DNA of 53,288 bases from Planctomycetota bacterium (GCA_030950285.1 JAUZRR010000039.1:1-53288), one strand, 5' to 3'; numbered from the stretch's first letter, positions 1-7,719 are shown. Numbers and translations are program-made. Notes: generated from the letters alone by a model not told the origin.

Positions 1-156
1 CCACCGAATTAAAATCAGCACCCCCCCAAGCAGCAAACTCATCGTCAAAAACTGCACCGCATTCTGCCGCACCACAGAACTCGGCGTCCCCGCGAGCAAA
101 TCAGCACTGCTCGTCGATAACGCTTCCCTAAAATAACTCAGAATCGGTGTATGCAC
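1..156 (-). CDS. Partial N-terminus of a probable membrane protein, running off the left edge
   Basis: On the minus strand an open frame enters from the left edge and reads back to about 156, where a GTG is the best start I can see. The frame stays open a little further upstream, so the start is uncertain. The visible peptide includes SYFREALSTSSADLL and then a hydrophobic stretch (FLTMSLLLGGVLILI) near its end, which looks like a first membrane helix. I do not recognise the family. It is divergent from the thioredoxin-fold gene that starts at 286. The stretch is less GC-rich than most of the window. Confidence 0.35.
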   Translation of the reverse strand, partial: MHTPILSYFREALSTSSADLLAGTPSSVVRQNAVQFLTMSLLLGGVLILIRW

Positions 157-285
157 TGCCCTGAGTGTAGACCACACAACCCAAACCAGAAATCAACGAT
201 TCTTCCCCGCCACCCACAACACATCCCCATCCCCCCCAACACCCCCAACACCCCCAACACCCAAAGCGTTCCGGAGGATTCCCAA

Positions 286-1743
286 ATGCGTTGTACCGCC
301 ACTGCCCTGCTGCTCCTGACCCTCGCCGGCACCCCGGCCGCACTCGCGCAGGTCCAGACCACAAACGCCCCAACCCCCCACCAACCCGCAGCCGCCAAAG
401 AGCTCGACCACAACCCAGCCGCTGTCGAAGTCCTCAAAGCCGTCGCCCAGGCACTCAGCCAAGGCTACACCGCCGAGGTCAAAAGCTACGCCGAAGGCAC
501 CCCCATGCTCGCGACCACCTTCCCAAAGAGCGAAGGCCGCTGGGCACAACTCCCAATCGACACCGAAAACCCCGACACCTGGGCCGTCCGCTACACCGGC
601 CAAGGCACCGTCATGACCCGCCCCCAGCCCGTCGACTTCGACGTCCTCTGGCAACCCGACCGCACCTCATGGATCGACCACCTAAACGAGGTCTTCAACG
701 TCCAACGCACCGAAGGCAAGAAAGCCGGCGAGTCCTACCAACTCGCCAGCAGCGCCTTCGGACAAGCAAGCGACCTCGCCCGAGGCTTCGCCGACGCCCT
801 CGCCTCGGCCGCCACCATCGAGATGCTCGCCCCAGCCGAAATCCAAGGCACACGCTGCGACGCCGTCGCCATCCGCACCGACGCCGGCAGCGACGCCGTC
901 GTCTGGTACTTCGGCCACGAAGACAAACTCCCCCGACGCGCAGAGGTCGTCCTCCCCGACAACGACCTCATCTCCGGCTCCATCCGTGTCGACTTCACCG
1001 AAGGCGTCGCCGGCCCCGACGCCGTCACCGAGGGCGACTTCAAAATCTTCGCCCCCGACGGCTACGAACGCGATATCGCACGCATCTTCCAAGATAAGAA
1101 ACAAAAATCCCTCACCAACCAGCCCCTGCCCAGCCCAAGGGCCGACGGCGCCCCCGAGTGGGAAGTCGCAGACACCAAAGGCAACCTCACAAGCCCCGCC
1201 GCCCTCAAAGGCCAAATCGCCGTCCTCTACTTCTGGGGCACCTGGTCACCCGCCTGCGAAAAAGCCTCCCCCCAACTCGCCAAACTCGCCGCCGAGTTCG
1301 CCGACCAGCCCGTCGAGTTCCTCGGCATGGCCTTCCGCGAAGGTGAGCCCGACAAAGTCGCCGCCGCCGCCCGCGCCCAAGGCCAGACCTGGCGCATCTT
1401 CCCCCAAGCCGACGACGCCGTCAAACTTATGGGCATCCGCAACGCCCCCTCCTTCATCGTCCTGGGGCAGCAAGGCGAACTCCTCTTCCGCTCCGGCCGC
1501 CCCCGCGGCGACCGCTACGCCGACCTCGTCGACCAACTCCGCAGCGTCATCAACCGCGCACTCACCGACGATGCAACAAATGACGCAACAAAGGATGCAA
1601 CAAAGGATGCAACAAGCGGCGCAGCCGACGACACAACCGACCGCCGCCCCGGTGCCCAATCCGGAACCCCCGGCACCCGAGTCGCCCCCGCCGACGCCAA
1701 GAAAATCCGTCGCCCCAAGATCATCAAGAAGAAAAACGAGTAA
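286..1743 (+). CDS. Secreted DUF2092-like protein with C-terminal thioredoxin (TlpA/redoxin) domain
   Basis: Start chosen at ATG 286 because GGAGG lies 8 bases upstream and a Sec signal peptide follows (MRCTATALLLLTLAGTPAALA). The product is 485 aa. Residues about 45-265 resemble the DUF2092 group of periplasmic proteins; residues about 295-420 are a TlpA-like thioredoxin fold (AVLYFWGTWSPACEKASPQLAKL). The redox motif is degraded: the usual WCxxC is W-Ser321-Pro-Ala-Cys324, so only the second cysteine remains and disulfide exchange by the normal mechanism is unlikely. The last 60 residues are a low-complexity Asp/Thr/Ala tail followed by a Lys/Arg-rich end (KIIKKKNE). The 3' end is duplicated downstream of a RAYT gene. 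The outer-face location follows from the signal peptide; the function is unknown. Confidence 0.8.
   Translation: MRCTATALLLLTLAGTPAALAQVQTTNAPTPHQPAAAKELDHNPAAVEVLKAVAQALSQGYTAEVKSYAEGTPMLATTFPKSEGRWAQLPIDTENPDTWAVRYTGQGTVMTRPQPVDFDVLWQPDRTSWIDHLNEVFNVQRTEGKKAGESYQLASSAFGQASDLARGFADALASAATIEMLAPAEIQGTRCDAVAIRTDAGSDAVVWYFGHEDKLPRRAEVVLPDNDLISGSIRVDFTEGVAGPDAVTEGDFKIFAPDGYERDIARIFQDKKQKSLTNQPLPSPRADGAPEWEVADTKGNLTSPAALKGQIAVLYFWGTWSPACEKASPQLAKLAAEFADQPVEFLGMAFREGEPDKVAAAARAQGQTWRIFPQADDAVKLMGIRNAPSFIVLGQQGELLFRSGRPRGDRYADLVDQLRSVINRALTDDATNDATKDATKDATSGAADDTTDRRPGAQSGTPGTRVAPADAKKIRRPKIIKKKNE
1570..1617 (+). repeat. 12-bp in-frame tandem repeat, four units
   Basis: Four 12-bp units close to GATGCAACAAAG lie end to end inside the thioredoxin-fold gene and encode (N/K)DAT-type repeats. 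The first and last units are slightly diverged. This probably arose by slippage and lengthens a disordered tail. Confidence 0.75.
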
Positions 1744-1754
1744 GCAACCTATGC
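1713..1754 (+). repeat. Upstream copy of a 42-bp direct duplication spanning the gene's stop codon
   Basis: This segment encodes the last Lys-rich codons of the thioredoxin-fold gene, its TAA stop and the next bases. It recurs at 2538-2579 with 39 of 42 positions identical; all three differences are A/G transitions. The two copies bracket RAYT-1 and its hairpins. Confidence 0.85.
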
Positions 1755-1840
1755 AGGGTGCCATGGCCACAGCTCTGGGTGGCCATGACAAACAACCTAT
1801 GCAGGGTGCCATGGCCACAGCTCTGGGTGGCCATGACAAA
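1745..1840 (+). repeat. Tandem 48-bp repeat, each unit holding a REP-like hairpin (RAYT-1 family)
   Basis: Two identical 48-bp units (1745-1792 and 1793-1840) follow the stop codon. Each holds a perfect 9-bp hairpin: CATGGCCAC, loop AGCTCTGG, GTGGCCATG (1762-1787 and 1810-1835), preceded by GGTGC. The position beside a RAYT gene and the palindrome with a conserved head fit REP elements that the adjacent transposase would recognise. Confidence 0.85.
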
Positions 1841-1875
1841 CAACCCGCGCACCCACAATCCTCATACACTCCCCC

Positions 1876-2433
1876 ATGCCCTTCGGCCCCCATCGCAAAC
1901 GCTCCGAAGACAACAACCACGCCCGGTTCCTCACCTGCTCCTGCTTTCGCCGTCGCCCCTTCCTCAACAAAGACCGCACCCGCCGGTGGCTCGTCGAAGC
2001 AATCGATCGGGCACGCACCCGCCACGGATTCGACCTCTGGGCCTGGGTCATCATGCCCGAACACTTCCATCTGCTGCTCTTCCCCAACTCCACCGGCCCC
2101 GCCATCGGCGAGATCCTCTCCACCATAAAGCAATCGGTCGCAAAGCGATCGCTCCACTGGGTCACCGAACACCGCCCAGAATCGCTCCACCTCTTCGCGG
2201 ACCAACGCCCCGACGGCCGGACCATCCGCCGCTTCTGGCAACGCGGCGGCGGGTACGACCGCAACCTCTGGACACCCAAACACATCTGGGAGAAAATCGA
2301 CTACATCCACATGAACCCAGTAAAAAGGGGGCTCTGCACAAAGCCAACCGAGTGGGAATGGTCCAGCGCAATCACTTACACAAACCAACATCTCGGCCTG
2401 TTGAGTATCAACGACAAACACATTCCGAGATAG
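1876..2433 (+). CDS. REP-associated tyrosine transposase (RAYT, Y1/IS200-like), RAYT-1
   Basis: A 185-aa single-domain protein of the Y1 transposase fold, normal length for RAYTs. The HUH metal site is in WVIMPEHFHLLLF (His63 and His65). A C-terminal helix with DYIHMNPVKRGL carries a candidate catalytic tyrosine (Tyr143), as in family members that cut single-stranded REP hairpins. ATG 1876 is the first in-frame ATG giving a complete domain; no clear ribosome site precedes it. It is bracketed by hairpins of one family (two upstream direct copies, two downstream) and by the 42-bp duplication, so it reads as an intact and possibly recently active unit. RAYTs are usually single-copy domesticated enzymes; cutting of these particular hairpins is inferred. 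Confidence 0.88.
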   Translation: MPFGPHRKRSEDNNHARFLTCSCFRRRPFLNKDRTRRWLVEAIDRARTRHGFDLWAWVIMPEHFHLLLFPNSTGPAIGEILSTIKQSVAKRSLHWVTEHRPESLHLFADQRPDGRTIRRFWQRGGGYDRNLWTPKHIWEKIDYIHMNPVKRGLCTKPTEWEWSSAITYTNQHLGLLSINDKHIPR

Positions 2434-2454
2434 ATACAAAAACCTGACCGGCAA

Positions 2455-2486
2455 GGGTGCCATGGTCATGGCTCGGCATGACCATG
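2455..2486 (+). repeat. REP-like hairpin, RAYT-1 family, with compensatory stem changes
   Basis: GGGTGC is followed by CATGGTCAT (2461-2469), loop GGCTCGGC and ATGACCATG (2478-2486). Compared with the upstream copies, two stem positions changed on one arm and the partner positions changed with them, so the 9-bp stem stays perfect. Confidence 0.8.
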
Positions 2487-2503
2487 ACAACGACACCCCC
2501 CAT

Positions 2504-2534
2504 CATGGCCACCCAAAGCTGTGGCCATGGCACC
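2504..2534 (-). repeat. REP-like hairpin, RAYT-1 family, inverted copy
   Basis: CATGGCCAC (2504-2512), loop CCAAAGCT, GTGGCCATG (2521-2529), then GCACC. Read on the minus strand it matches the upstream hairpins including the GGTGC head, with one loop change. It forms a head-to-head pair with the copy at 2455-2486. Confidence 0.82.
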
Positions 2535-2537
2535 CGG

Positions 2538-2579
2538 CCCCAAGATCATCAAGAAGAAAGACAAGTAAGCAACCTGTGC
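2538..2579 (+). repeat. Downstream copy of the 42-bp duplication of the gene's 3' end
   Basis: Matches 1713-1754 at 39 of 42 positions and would encode PKIIKKKDK plus stop. It is directly followed by a strong terminator, so this copy probably marks the ancestral end of the thioredoxin-fold gene. Confidence 0.82.
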
Positions 2580-2595
2580 CCGGCCAAACAAACAA

Positions 2596-2628
2596 GGGCC
2601 GCACTGGCAACAGTGCGGCCCTCTCTTT
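2596..2628 (+). terminator. Rho-independent terminator, 11-bp stem
   Basis: GGGCCGCACTG (2596-2606), tetraloop GCAA, CAGTGCGGCCC (2611-2621), then TCTCTTT. The stem is perfect. It sits beyond RAYT-1 but directly after the duplicated 3' end of the thioredoxin-fold gene. Confidence 0.85.
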
Positions 2629-2694
2629 GATTACAGGTTGGGGTTACAGGTCAGAGGCCGTCAGATCATACGCATTCCGCATAATTCTCGTGCT

Positions 2695-2895
2695 TTAGCC
2701 AGCGTGTGGCGGTGATGCTTTGCAGCGGTCGGGGGTGAGGGTGTTCCAACTGGCCGTGACGGTTGCGTCGATGGCATCCTCATCCGCAAACACGCGGTTG
2801 CTCAAAGTGTGCTGACGCATCCACGCCCACACGCGCTCCATCGGCATCAGCTCCGGCGAGTACGGCGGCAAAAACATCAGCACGCTTTCATGCAA
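2695..2895 (-). pseudogene. IS630-family transposase, C-terminal remnant
   Basis: The minus-strand frame contains LPPYSPELMPMERVWAWMR, the conserved block of IS630/Tc1-like DDE transposases around the last catalytic acid, and then about 35 further residues to a natural stop. Everything N-terminal of this block is missing: the upstream DNA is already the dockerin gene, whose stop codon overlaps the fragment. It is a decayed insertion-sequence end with no function expected. Confidence 0.75.
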
Positions 2896-3773
2896 TCGCC
2901 AGCGTTCCAGGCGTTCAAGAACACAGTGACATCCTGCGTGTTTATCGAACCATCACCGTTGAGATCAGCATCAGACTCGTTGGCATTCCATGAGTTCAAA
3001 AATGCGATGTAGTCTTGGGTGTTGACTGTAAAATCTCCGTTCCAATCCGCAAAACACTCGACAACACAGAGCTCGCAGTCCGACGCTGCATCAGCAAGAT
3101 TGTATGGCGACATACTATCCGCTAATGCTGTCGCACTCCCGTTCGCCTCAACCCGCATAGGGCCAGTCGACATCGTCGCGCCGGATGCTGAAAACGATCC
3201 TACCGTATCATACGTATTGGAAGGTCCGCCAGGGACCGAAAACTCGATAGATGCCATGGAAGATGCCGAAGAGCCAGTTGTGGACATGTTTACATTTCCC
3301 GAAAACCAGAACCACGCGGTACGGCGAAAGCTTAGCGAGGAACGGACGAAGGTATATGCACTCGCCGAAGCGTTCTCCGTTCCAAAACCGGAATCGTAAT
3401 CTGCCAGCACACCCAAATCAAACACGAACGCACTAATTGAAGCGCTACCGTCGGCGTTCGAAGCGCTCGCTTCCCCGCTGGAGAAGCCGTAGTCGTTGGT
3501 ACACCACGATGTCGCAGCTTCTCCACGACTTCCCATCACTCCATTATCAGGAATGTCCGGCCACTCAAACTGTTTGAAACCCTCTTCGTCATCCGTTTCG
3601 TCGTTGCAGTCTCCAAGATCGCACTGGAACTGATTGCCAATGCCATAGCCTGCACATGAGGTAACGTTGCCGCCCGAATCCATGAGTGAAAGCTGTGCGT
3701 GCGAGAAGGTCGCCATCCACATGAAACACAGCGCTGTAATGCACATCATCTTCAAGTTCAGTTGATACATCAT
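2877..3773 (-). CDS. Secreted protein with C-terminal GC-type dockerin repeats
   Basis: Start chosen at ATG 3773, not the in-frame ATG at 3806, because AAAGGAA precedes it closely and a signal peptide follows (MMYQLNLKMMCITALCF... ending SHAQ). The product is 298 aa. The central region (about 25-230) is Ser/Gly-rich, probably beta, and unrecognised. The C-terminus has two dockerin-like repeats (DWNGDFTVNTQDYIAFLNSW and DLNGDGSINTQDVTVFLNAW). The usual ending AWNAGC is replaced by AWNAGDCMKAC; the last codons come from the IS630 remnant, so the true end has probably been overwritten. The DNA is clearly less GC-rich than the neighbours. The GH13 gene downstream of its promoter side also has a dockerin. 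Confidence 0.8.
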   Translation of the reverse strand: MMYQLNLKMMCITALCFMWMATFSHAQLSLMDSGGNVTSCAGYGIGNQFQCDLGDCNDETDDEEGFKQFEWPDIPDNGVMGSRGEAATSWCTNDYGFSSGEASASNADGSASISAFVFDLGVLADYDSGFGTENASASAYTFVRSSLSFRRTAWFWFSGNVNMSTTGSSASSMASIEFSVPGGPSNTYDTVGSFSASGATMSTGPMRVEANGSATALADSMSPYNLADAASDCELCVVECFADWNGDFTVNTQDYIAFLNSWNANESDADLNGDGSINTQDVTVFLNAWNAGDCMKAC

Positions 3774-3799
3774 GGTTCCTTTCATCGATGAACTCACTA

Positions 3800-3842
3800 T
3801 TGGCAATACTTAGGAATCCTCCACTTACCAAGTTATTGCCAA
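3800..3842. promoter_or_regulatory. 9-bp inverted repeat in the dockerin gene's upstream region
   Basis: TTGGCAATA (3800-3808) and TATTGCCAA (3834-3842) form a perfect inverted repeat 27-69 bp upstream of the start at 3773. The centre-to-centre spacing of about 34 bp fits two operator half-sites or a long hairpin. No regulator is identified. The rest of 3774-4033 holds nothing I can name. Confidence 0.3.
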
Positions 3843-4033
3843 CCTAGACACTCGATTCTTCACGTTTCATCCGGGCGTCTTCAACACCCGGCCTCCCAAA
3901 AACGGTCGTCCCGATCAACACGACCGCTGGAAACAAGACTTCCCTACTTCTCCATACGACGCACCCTCCACCCATGGTTCCATCCCGCCCGAGGCCGATT
4001 CTGTTCACTCTCTGCTCGTCATACGTTCGGCAT

Positions 4034-6373
4034 TCAGCACCCCGCAGCCCACTCGTTCAGAAACGCCAGAACGTCGCGCGTATCGACCACGCCGTTCCCA
4101 TCCCAATCGGCTGCCCCGTCCTCCGCAACCCACAAATTCAGGAAGAGAAGCACGTCCTGCGTGTTCACCTCGCCGTCCCCGTTCAGATCCGCAGCACAAT
4201 CCAACTCCCACCGCAACACCACCAGCCCCATCTTCGCCAACACAATCTCCGCCGACTGGGCAAACCCGTCGTACCCGATCGGCTCGCTCAGCATCACGCC
4301 GGGGTTGTCGAGACCGCTCCCGCCGTACGCCGACGCCTGGTTGTTGAGCACCTCGACCCACCGCCCCTCCTGAGGCAGCCCGATCCGGTAGCTCCCATAG
4401 TCCGTGTTCGAGAAGTTTGCAACGACCACATACACTTCGCCGTCGAGATTGAACCGCTGGAACCCGATCACGTTTCCGCTCTCGTTGAGATGGAACAGCG
4501 CAAACGGGCTCGACGCCCGCAGCGCGGTGTTGCCCACTCGAAACGAATAAAGATCACGGTAAAACGCGAACGTGCCCGCGTAGGTCACCTTCTTTGACCA
4601 GTCGATTCTCTCCTGCTCAAAGTCAGCATCCTCAAGCCACTCGGTCCCCATCAGGATCGCCGGGATGCCCGGCCCCATCGCCGTCAACCCCTGCGCAAGC
4701 GTCGTCCGCCCGCGGGCCCACTCGTCGTCGTGCGGAAACACCGGATCAATCGTCCGCACCGCCCGCTCTCCGCCCGAAAGGCTCCACGCCTCGTCGTGCA
4801 GCTCAAAGTAGTTCAGCACCTGCGCCCCCTCCAGATACTGCCCGCTGCCTTCCAGAATATCCGCGATCCTCCACATCTCCGGGTCGCCAAACACCGCGTC
4901 GAAGATCTCCGAACGAAGGTTGTCGTTGTACGCGTCGTGGTACTGCGCATCAAACCCCGCCCCGCCCAGCGCCACCGGCCGCGTCACCCACGCGTCGTCG
5001 GGCAGCTGCTCAGCAATCACCGTCTTATCAACATACCTTTGGTCCACCAGCTCGTTGAGCCCCTGCATCAGGCTCCACCCGCTCGCCTCGTTCTCGCCGA
5101 TGTTGGTAAAGTCCGAGCCGTCGAACCGGAAGCCGTCGAACCGGTATTCCTCGAGCAAAAGCACCACGCTGTCCAGGAAATACTCCCGCACCCCATCCTT
5201 ATCAAAGTCCGCCTGAGGCCCCCAGGGCGTCTCCACCACCGGCGTGTCAAAGTACAGCTGCGTCCCGTCGTAGTCCCACAAGAAGTTGTCCGTCGGGCTG
5301 AAGTGGTTCCACACAATGTCCAGCAGCACCGCGATGCCGTTGGCGTGCAGCTCGTCGATCATAAACTTCAAATCGTCCGGCGTGCCCAGCCTCCACTCCA
5401 CCGCCCACTGGCTGATCGGGTTGTACCCGCCCGAAAAATCGCCCGGGAACTCGTGGATCGGATTCAGCATCACCGCGTTGATCCCAAGCTCCGCCAGGTG
5501 CGACGCCCGTGCCGCGACGTCCCGATACCCCGACGGGTTGCCCGTGTTACCGAACGGATCGTTCCGCCCGGCAAAGCTCCCGACGTGCAGCTGGTAGATC
5601 ACCAGGTCCTCCGCCGCGGGAGGCGAGAACCCCTCGGTCTGCCACTGGTACCGCTCCGGGTCGATGATGTACGAGTTGAGGTTGTCGGTCGGGTTGAGCC
5701 GCCGCGCGCGCGGGTCGCTGTTCCAGAGCCCGTTGTTGAAAAAATACTTATATTGCTGCCCGTGCCCCGCGCCGGCGACAAAGCCGATGAAATGCTCGCC
5801 GATCTTGGTCAGCGGATCGTCGAGCGACCAGCCGTTGAACTCCCCCCGCACATGCACCGTCGAACGGTTGGGCGACCACACCTTGAAGACCGTGCCCCCC
5901 GTCACCGGCGTCGCGCCCACCGGCGCGTGCTCGAGGGTCACAAAGTCCAGCACAAAGTCCTGCCCCACCGGCGTGTCGTCGGTCATCCCGGAGCGCGAGA
6001 GGTAGTCGGTGTCGCTGCCGTCGGTCAGCTCGATGAGGTACCCGAGCGTGTCACCCGCTGTCGCCGGCACCGTCGCCGCCCACACGTCGTACGGCCCGCG
6101 GCTCTCGACCACCGCCGCGTCCACCCACACCGAGCCGTCCACCCACACCCGCGCCGTGGTCAGATCATCGCGAAAGGTCTGAAACCGCACCTCGAAACTC
6201 TCCCCCCCCACCGGGCACAGCGGCCGCCGATCCTGCCACTCAATATGACTGATGCCGTTCCACTCGACGTTGTTGTCCTGCTGCGCACCGGCCGCAGGCA
6301 ACGCCACCACGCCCGCCGCCACAAGTACGCAAAATACCCAAGCCCTCGATCGTTGCCGCAGCGTTCTTTGCAT
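4034..6373 (-). CDS. Secreted GH13 alpha-amylase-family enzyme with CBM48-like and dockerin domains
   Basis: Start at ATG 6373, with GAGGTC just upstream and a signal peptide (RAWVFCVLVAAGVVALPAAGA). The product is 779 aa. An early-set/CBM48-like region around residues 160-230 (FKVWSPNRSTVHVRGEFNGW) precedes a GH13 barrel: region I DIVWNH near 350, region II GFRFDGSDF near 415 with the nucleophile Asp, region III IAEQ near 453 with the acid/base Glu, and region IV LHDE near 524. A C-terminal beta domain and two dockerin repeats follow (DLNGDGEVNTQDVLLFLNLW, DWDGNGVVDTRDVLAFLNEW, ending AAGC). The N-terminal beta domain suggests branching-enzyme or isoamylase relatives acting on alpha-glucan, but a secreted, dockerin-tagged enzyme points to extracellular degradation. 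The exact specificity is not readable. Confidence 0.9.
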   Translation of the reverse strand: MQRTLRQRSRAWVFCVLVAAGVVALPAAGAQQDNNVEWNGISHIEWQDRRPLCPVGGESFEVRFQTFRDDLTTARVWVDGSVWVDAAVVESRGPYDVWAATVPATAGDTLGYLIELTDGSDTDYLSRSGMTDDTPVGQDFVLDFVTLEHAPVGATPVTGGTVFKVWSPNRSTVHVRGEFNGWSLDDPLTKIGEHFIGFVAGAGHGQQYKYFFNNGLWNSDPRARRLNPTDNLNSYIIDPERYQWQTEGFSPPAAEDLVIYQLHVGSFAGRNDPFGNTGNPSGYRDVAARASHLAELGINAVMLNPIHEFPGDFSGGYNPISQWAVEWRLGTPDDLKFMIDELHANGIAVLLDIVWNHFSPTDNFLWDYDGTQLYFDTPVVETPWGPQADFDKDGVREYFLDSVVLLLEEYRFDGFRFDGSDFTNIGENEASGWSLMQGLNELVDQRYVDKTVIAEQLPDDAWVTRPVALGGAGFDAQYHDAYNDNLRSEIFDAVFGDPEMWRIADILEGSGQYLEGAQVLNYFELHDEAWSLSGGERAVRTIDPVFPHDDEWARGRTTLAQGLTAMGPGIPAILMGTEWLEDADFEQERIDWSKKVTYAGTFAFYRDLYSFRVGNTALRASSPFALFHLNESGNVIGFQRFNLDGEVYVVVANFSNTDYGSYRIGLPQEGRWVEVLNNQASAYGGSGLDNPGVMLSEPIGYDGFAQSAEIVLAKMGLVVLRWELDCAADLNGDGEVNTQDVLLFLNLWVAEDGAADWDGNGVVDTRDVLAFLNEWAAGC

Positions 6374-6537
6374 GTTGACCTCGCTTGCCGATGTGCACTC
6401 AGCCCTTGCCACCTCTAGTCATACCAACTCTCCGCCCCGAGTCAACCACCTTCTGCACCGCCCCCTGCCTACCCATCCATCCCGTGGCTATCGTCGCCAC
6501 ACCGCACCGAGGTTCCCCATCCACCCATGAACCCCCC

Positions 6538-7719
6538 ATGCACCCAATAAACCCTACCAAAAAACGACTCACCCGCATCACCGCTGCGCCGTTCACCGTG
6601 CCCTACCTCCGCGCCGAGGTCGAGGCCCTCGGCTTCGAGGTTCAGGAAGAGGACGCTGTCGGCATCCACGTCGGGGCCTCGCTCATCGACTGCATGCCGC
6701 TCAACCTCCAACTCCGCACCGCCCAGCACGTCCTCTGGCTGCTCGCCCGCTTCCGCTGCCCCTCGCCCGACGCGCTCTACAAGGAAGTCGCCGCGTTCCC
6801 CTGGGAGACCCTCATCGCCAACGACGGCTACGTCAGCGTCGTCAGCAACGTCGACCACCCCAAGGTCACCAACTCGCTCTACCCAAGCCGCGTCGTCAAA
6901 GACGCGATCGTTGATCGCATCTCCAGCAAGACCGGCGCGCGACCCGACAGCGGGCCCGACCGGTACCAGACCGTCATCAACCTCTTCTGGAAGGGCGACC
7001 GGGCCTGGATCTATCTCAACACCAGCGGCGAACGCCTCGGCGACCGGGGCTACCGCAAGCTGCCTCACCTCGCCCCGATGCGCGAGACCCTCGCGGCGGC
7101 TGTGCTGCTGGCGGCCGGGTATGACGGGACGCGGCCGCTGGTCAACCCGATGTGCGGCAGCGGCACGCTGGCGATCGAGGCGGCGCTGATCGCGACGGGG
7201 CGCGCGCCGGGGCTCCTGCGGAGTAACTATGGGTTGTTGCATACGTATCTCGATATCGACGACGAGTGGCGCGAGGCGCGGCGGGAGGCGGGGAAGCTGA
7301 AACGGGCGCGGGAGCTGGGGCCGGTGCCTCCGATCGTGGCGTCGGACCACGACCCCTCGGCGATCGACGCGGCGCGGCGGAACGCGAGGGCGGCGGGGGT
7401 CGAGCAGCACATCGAGTTTGTCGAGTGCGACTTTGCCGAGACGCCGATGCCGGATGGGGTAGGGGTGGGTGATGTGATGATGAATGCGGAGTACGGCGAG
7501 CGGATGGGCGAGGCGGATCTGCTGCCTGAGACGTATAAGAGGATCGGGGATTACTTCAAGCAGCGGTGCGCGGGGTGGACGGGGCATGTGTTTACTGGCA
7601 GCCGGGAGCTGGCGGGGAAGGTGGGGTTGCGCGCAGCGAAACGGACGCCGTTTATGAACGCGCATATCGAGTGCCGACTGTTGCGGTATGAGATGTGGGC
7701 GGGGGTCAGGGAAGAGTAA
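6538..7719 (+). CDS. THUMP-type class I SAM-dependent RNA methyltransferase (RlmL/UPF0020-like)
   Basis: 393 aa from ATG 6538; there is no clear ribosome site, so the start is provisional. The N-terminal 160 residues carry a THUMP-like RNA-binding region; the C-terminal half is a Rossmann methyltransferase with motif I NPMCGSGTLAIEAA at about residue 203. Relatives methylate guanine N2 of 23S rRNA. Motif IV, normally NPPYGERL, reads Asn316-Ala-Glu-Tyr319-GERMG, so the prolines that shape the target-base pocket are missing while Asn and Tyr remain. Base use changes sharply inside this gene near 7100, from C-ending to G-ending codons, without breaking the frame. Substrate and activity are inferred from the family only. 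Confidence 0.82.
   Translation: MHPINPTKKRLTRITAAPFTVPYLRAEVEALGFEVQEEDAVGIHVGASLIDCMPLNLQLRTAQHVLWLLARFRCPSPDALYKEVAAFPWETLIANDGYVSVVSNVDHPKVTNSLYPSRVVKDAIVDRISSKTGARPDSGPDRYQTVINLFWKGDRAWIYLNTSGERLGDRGYRKLPHLAPMRETLAAAVLLAAGYDGTRPLVNPMCGSGTLAIEAALIATGRAPGLLRSNYGLLHTYLDIDDEWREARREAGKLKRARELGPVPPIVASDHDPSAIDAARRNARAAGVEQHIEFVECDFAETPMPDGVGVGDVMMNAEYGERMGEADLLPETYKRIGDYFKQRCAGWTGHVFTGSRELAGKVGLRAAKRTPFMNAHIECRLLRYEMWAGVREE

Noticed and set aside
1745..1840. Tandem repeat considered as a CRISPR array
   Set aside because: Only two units with no spacers, and each unit is a hairpin beside a RAYT gene.
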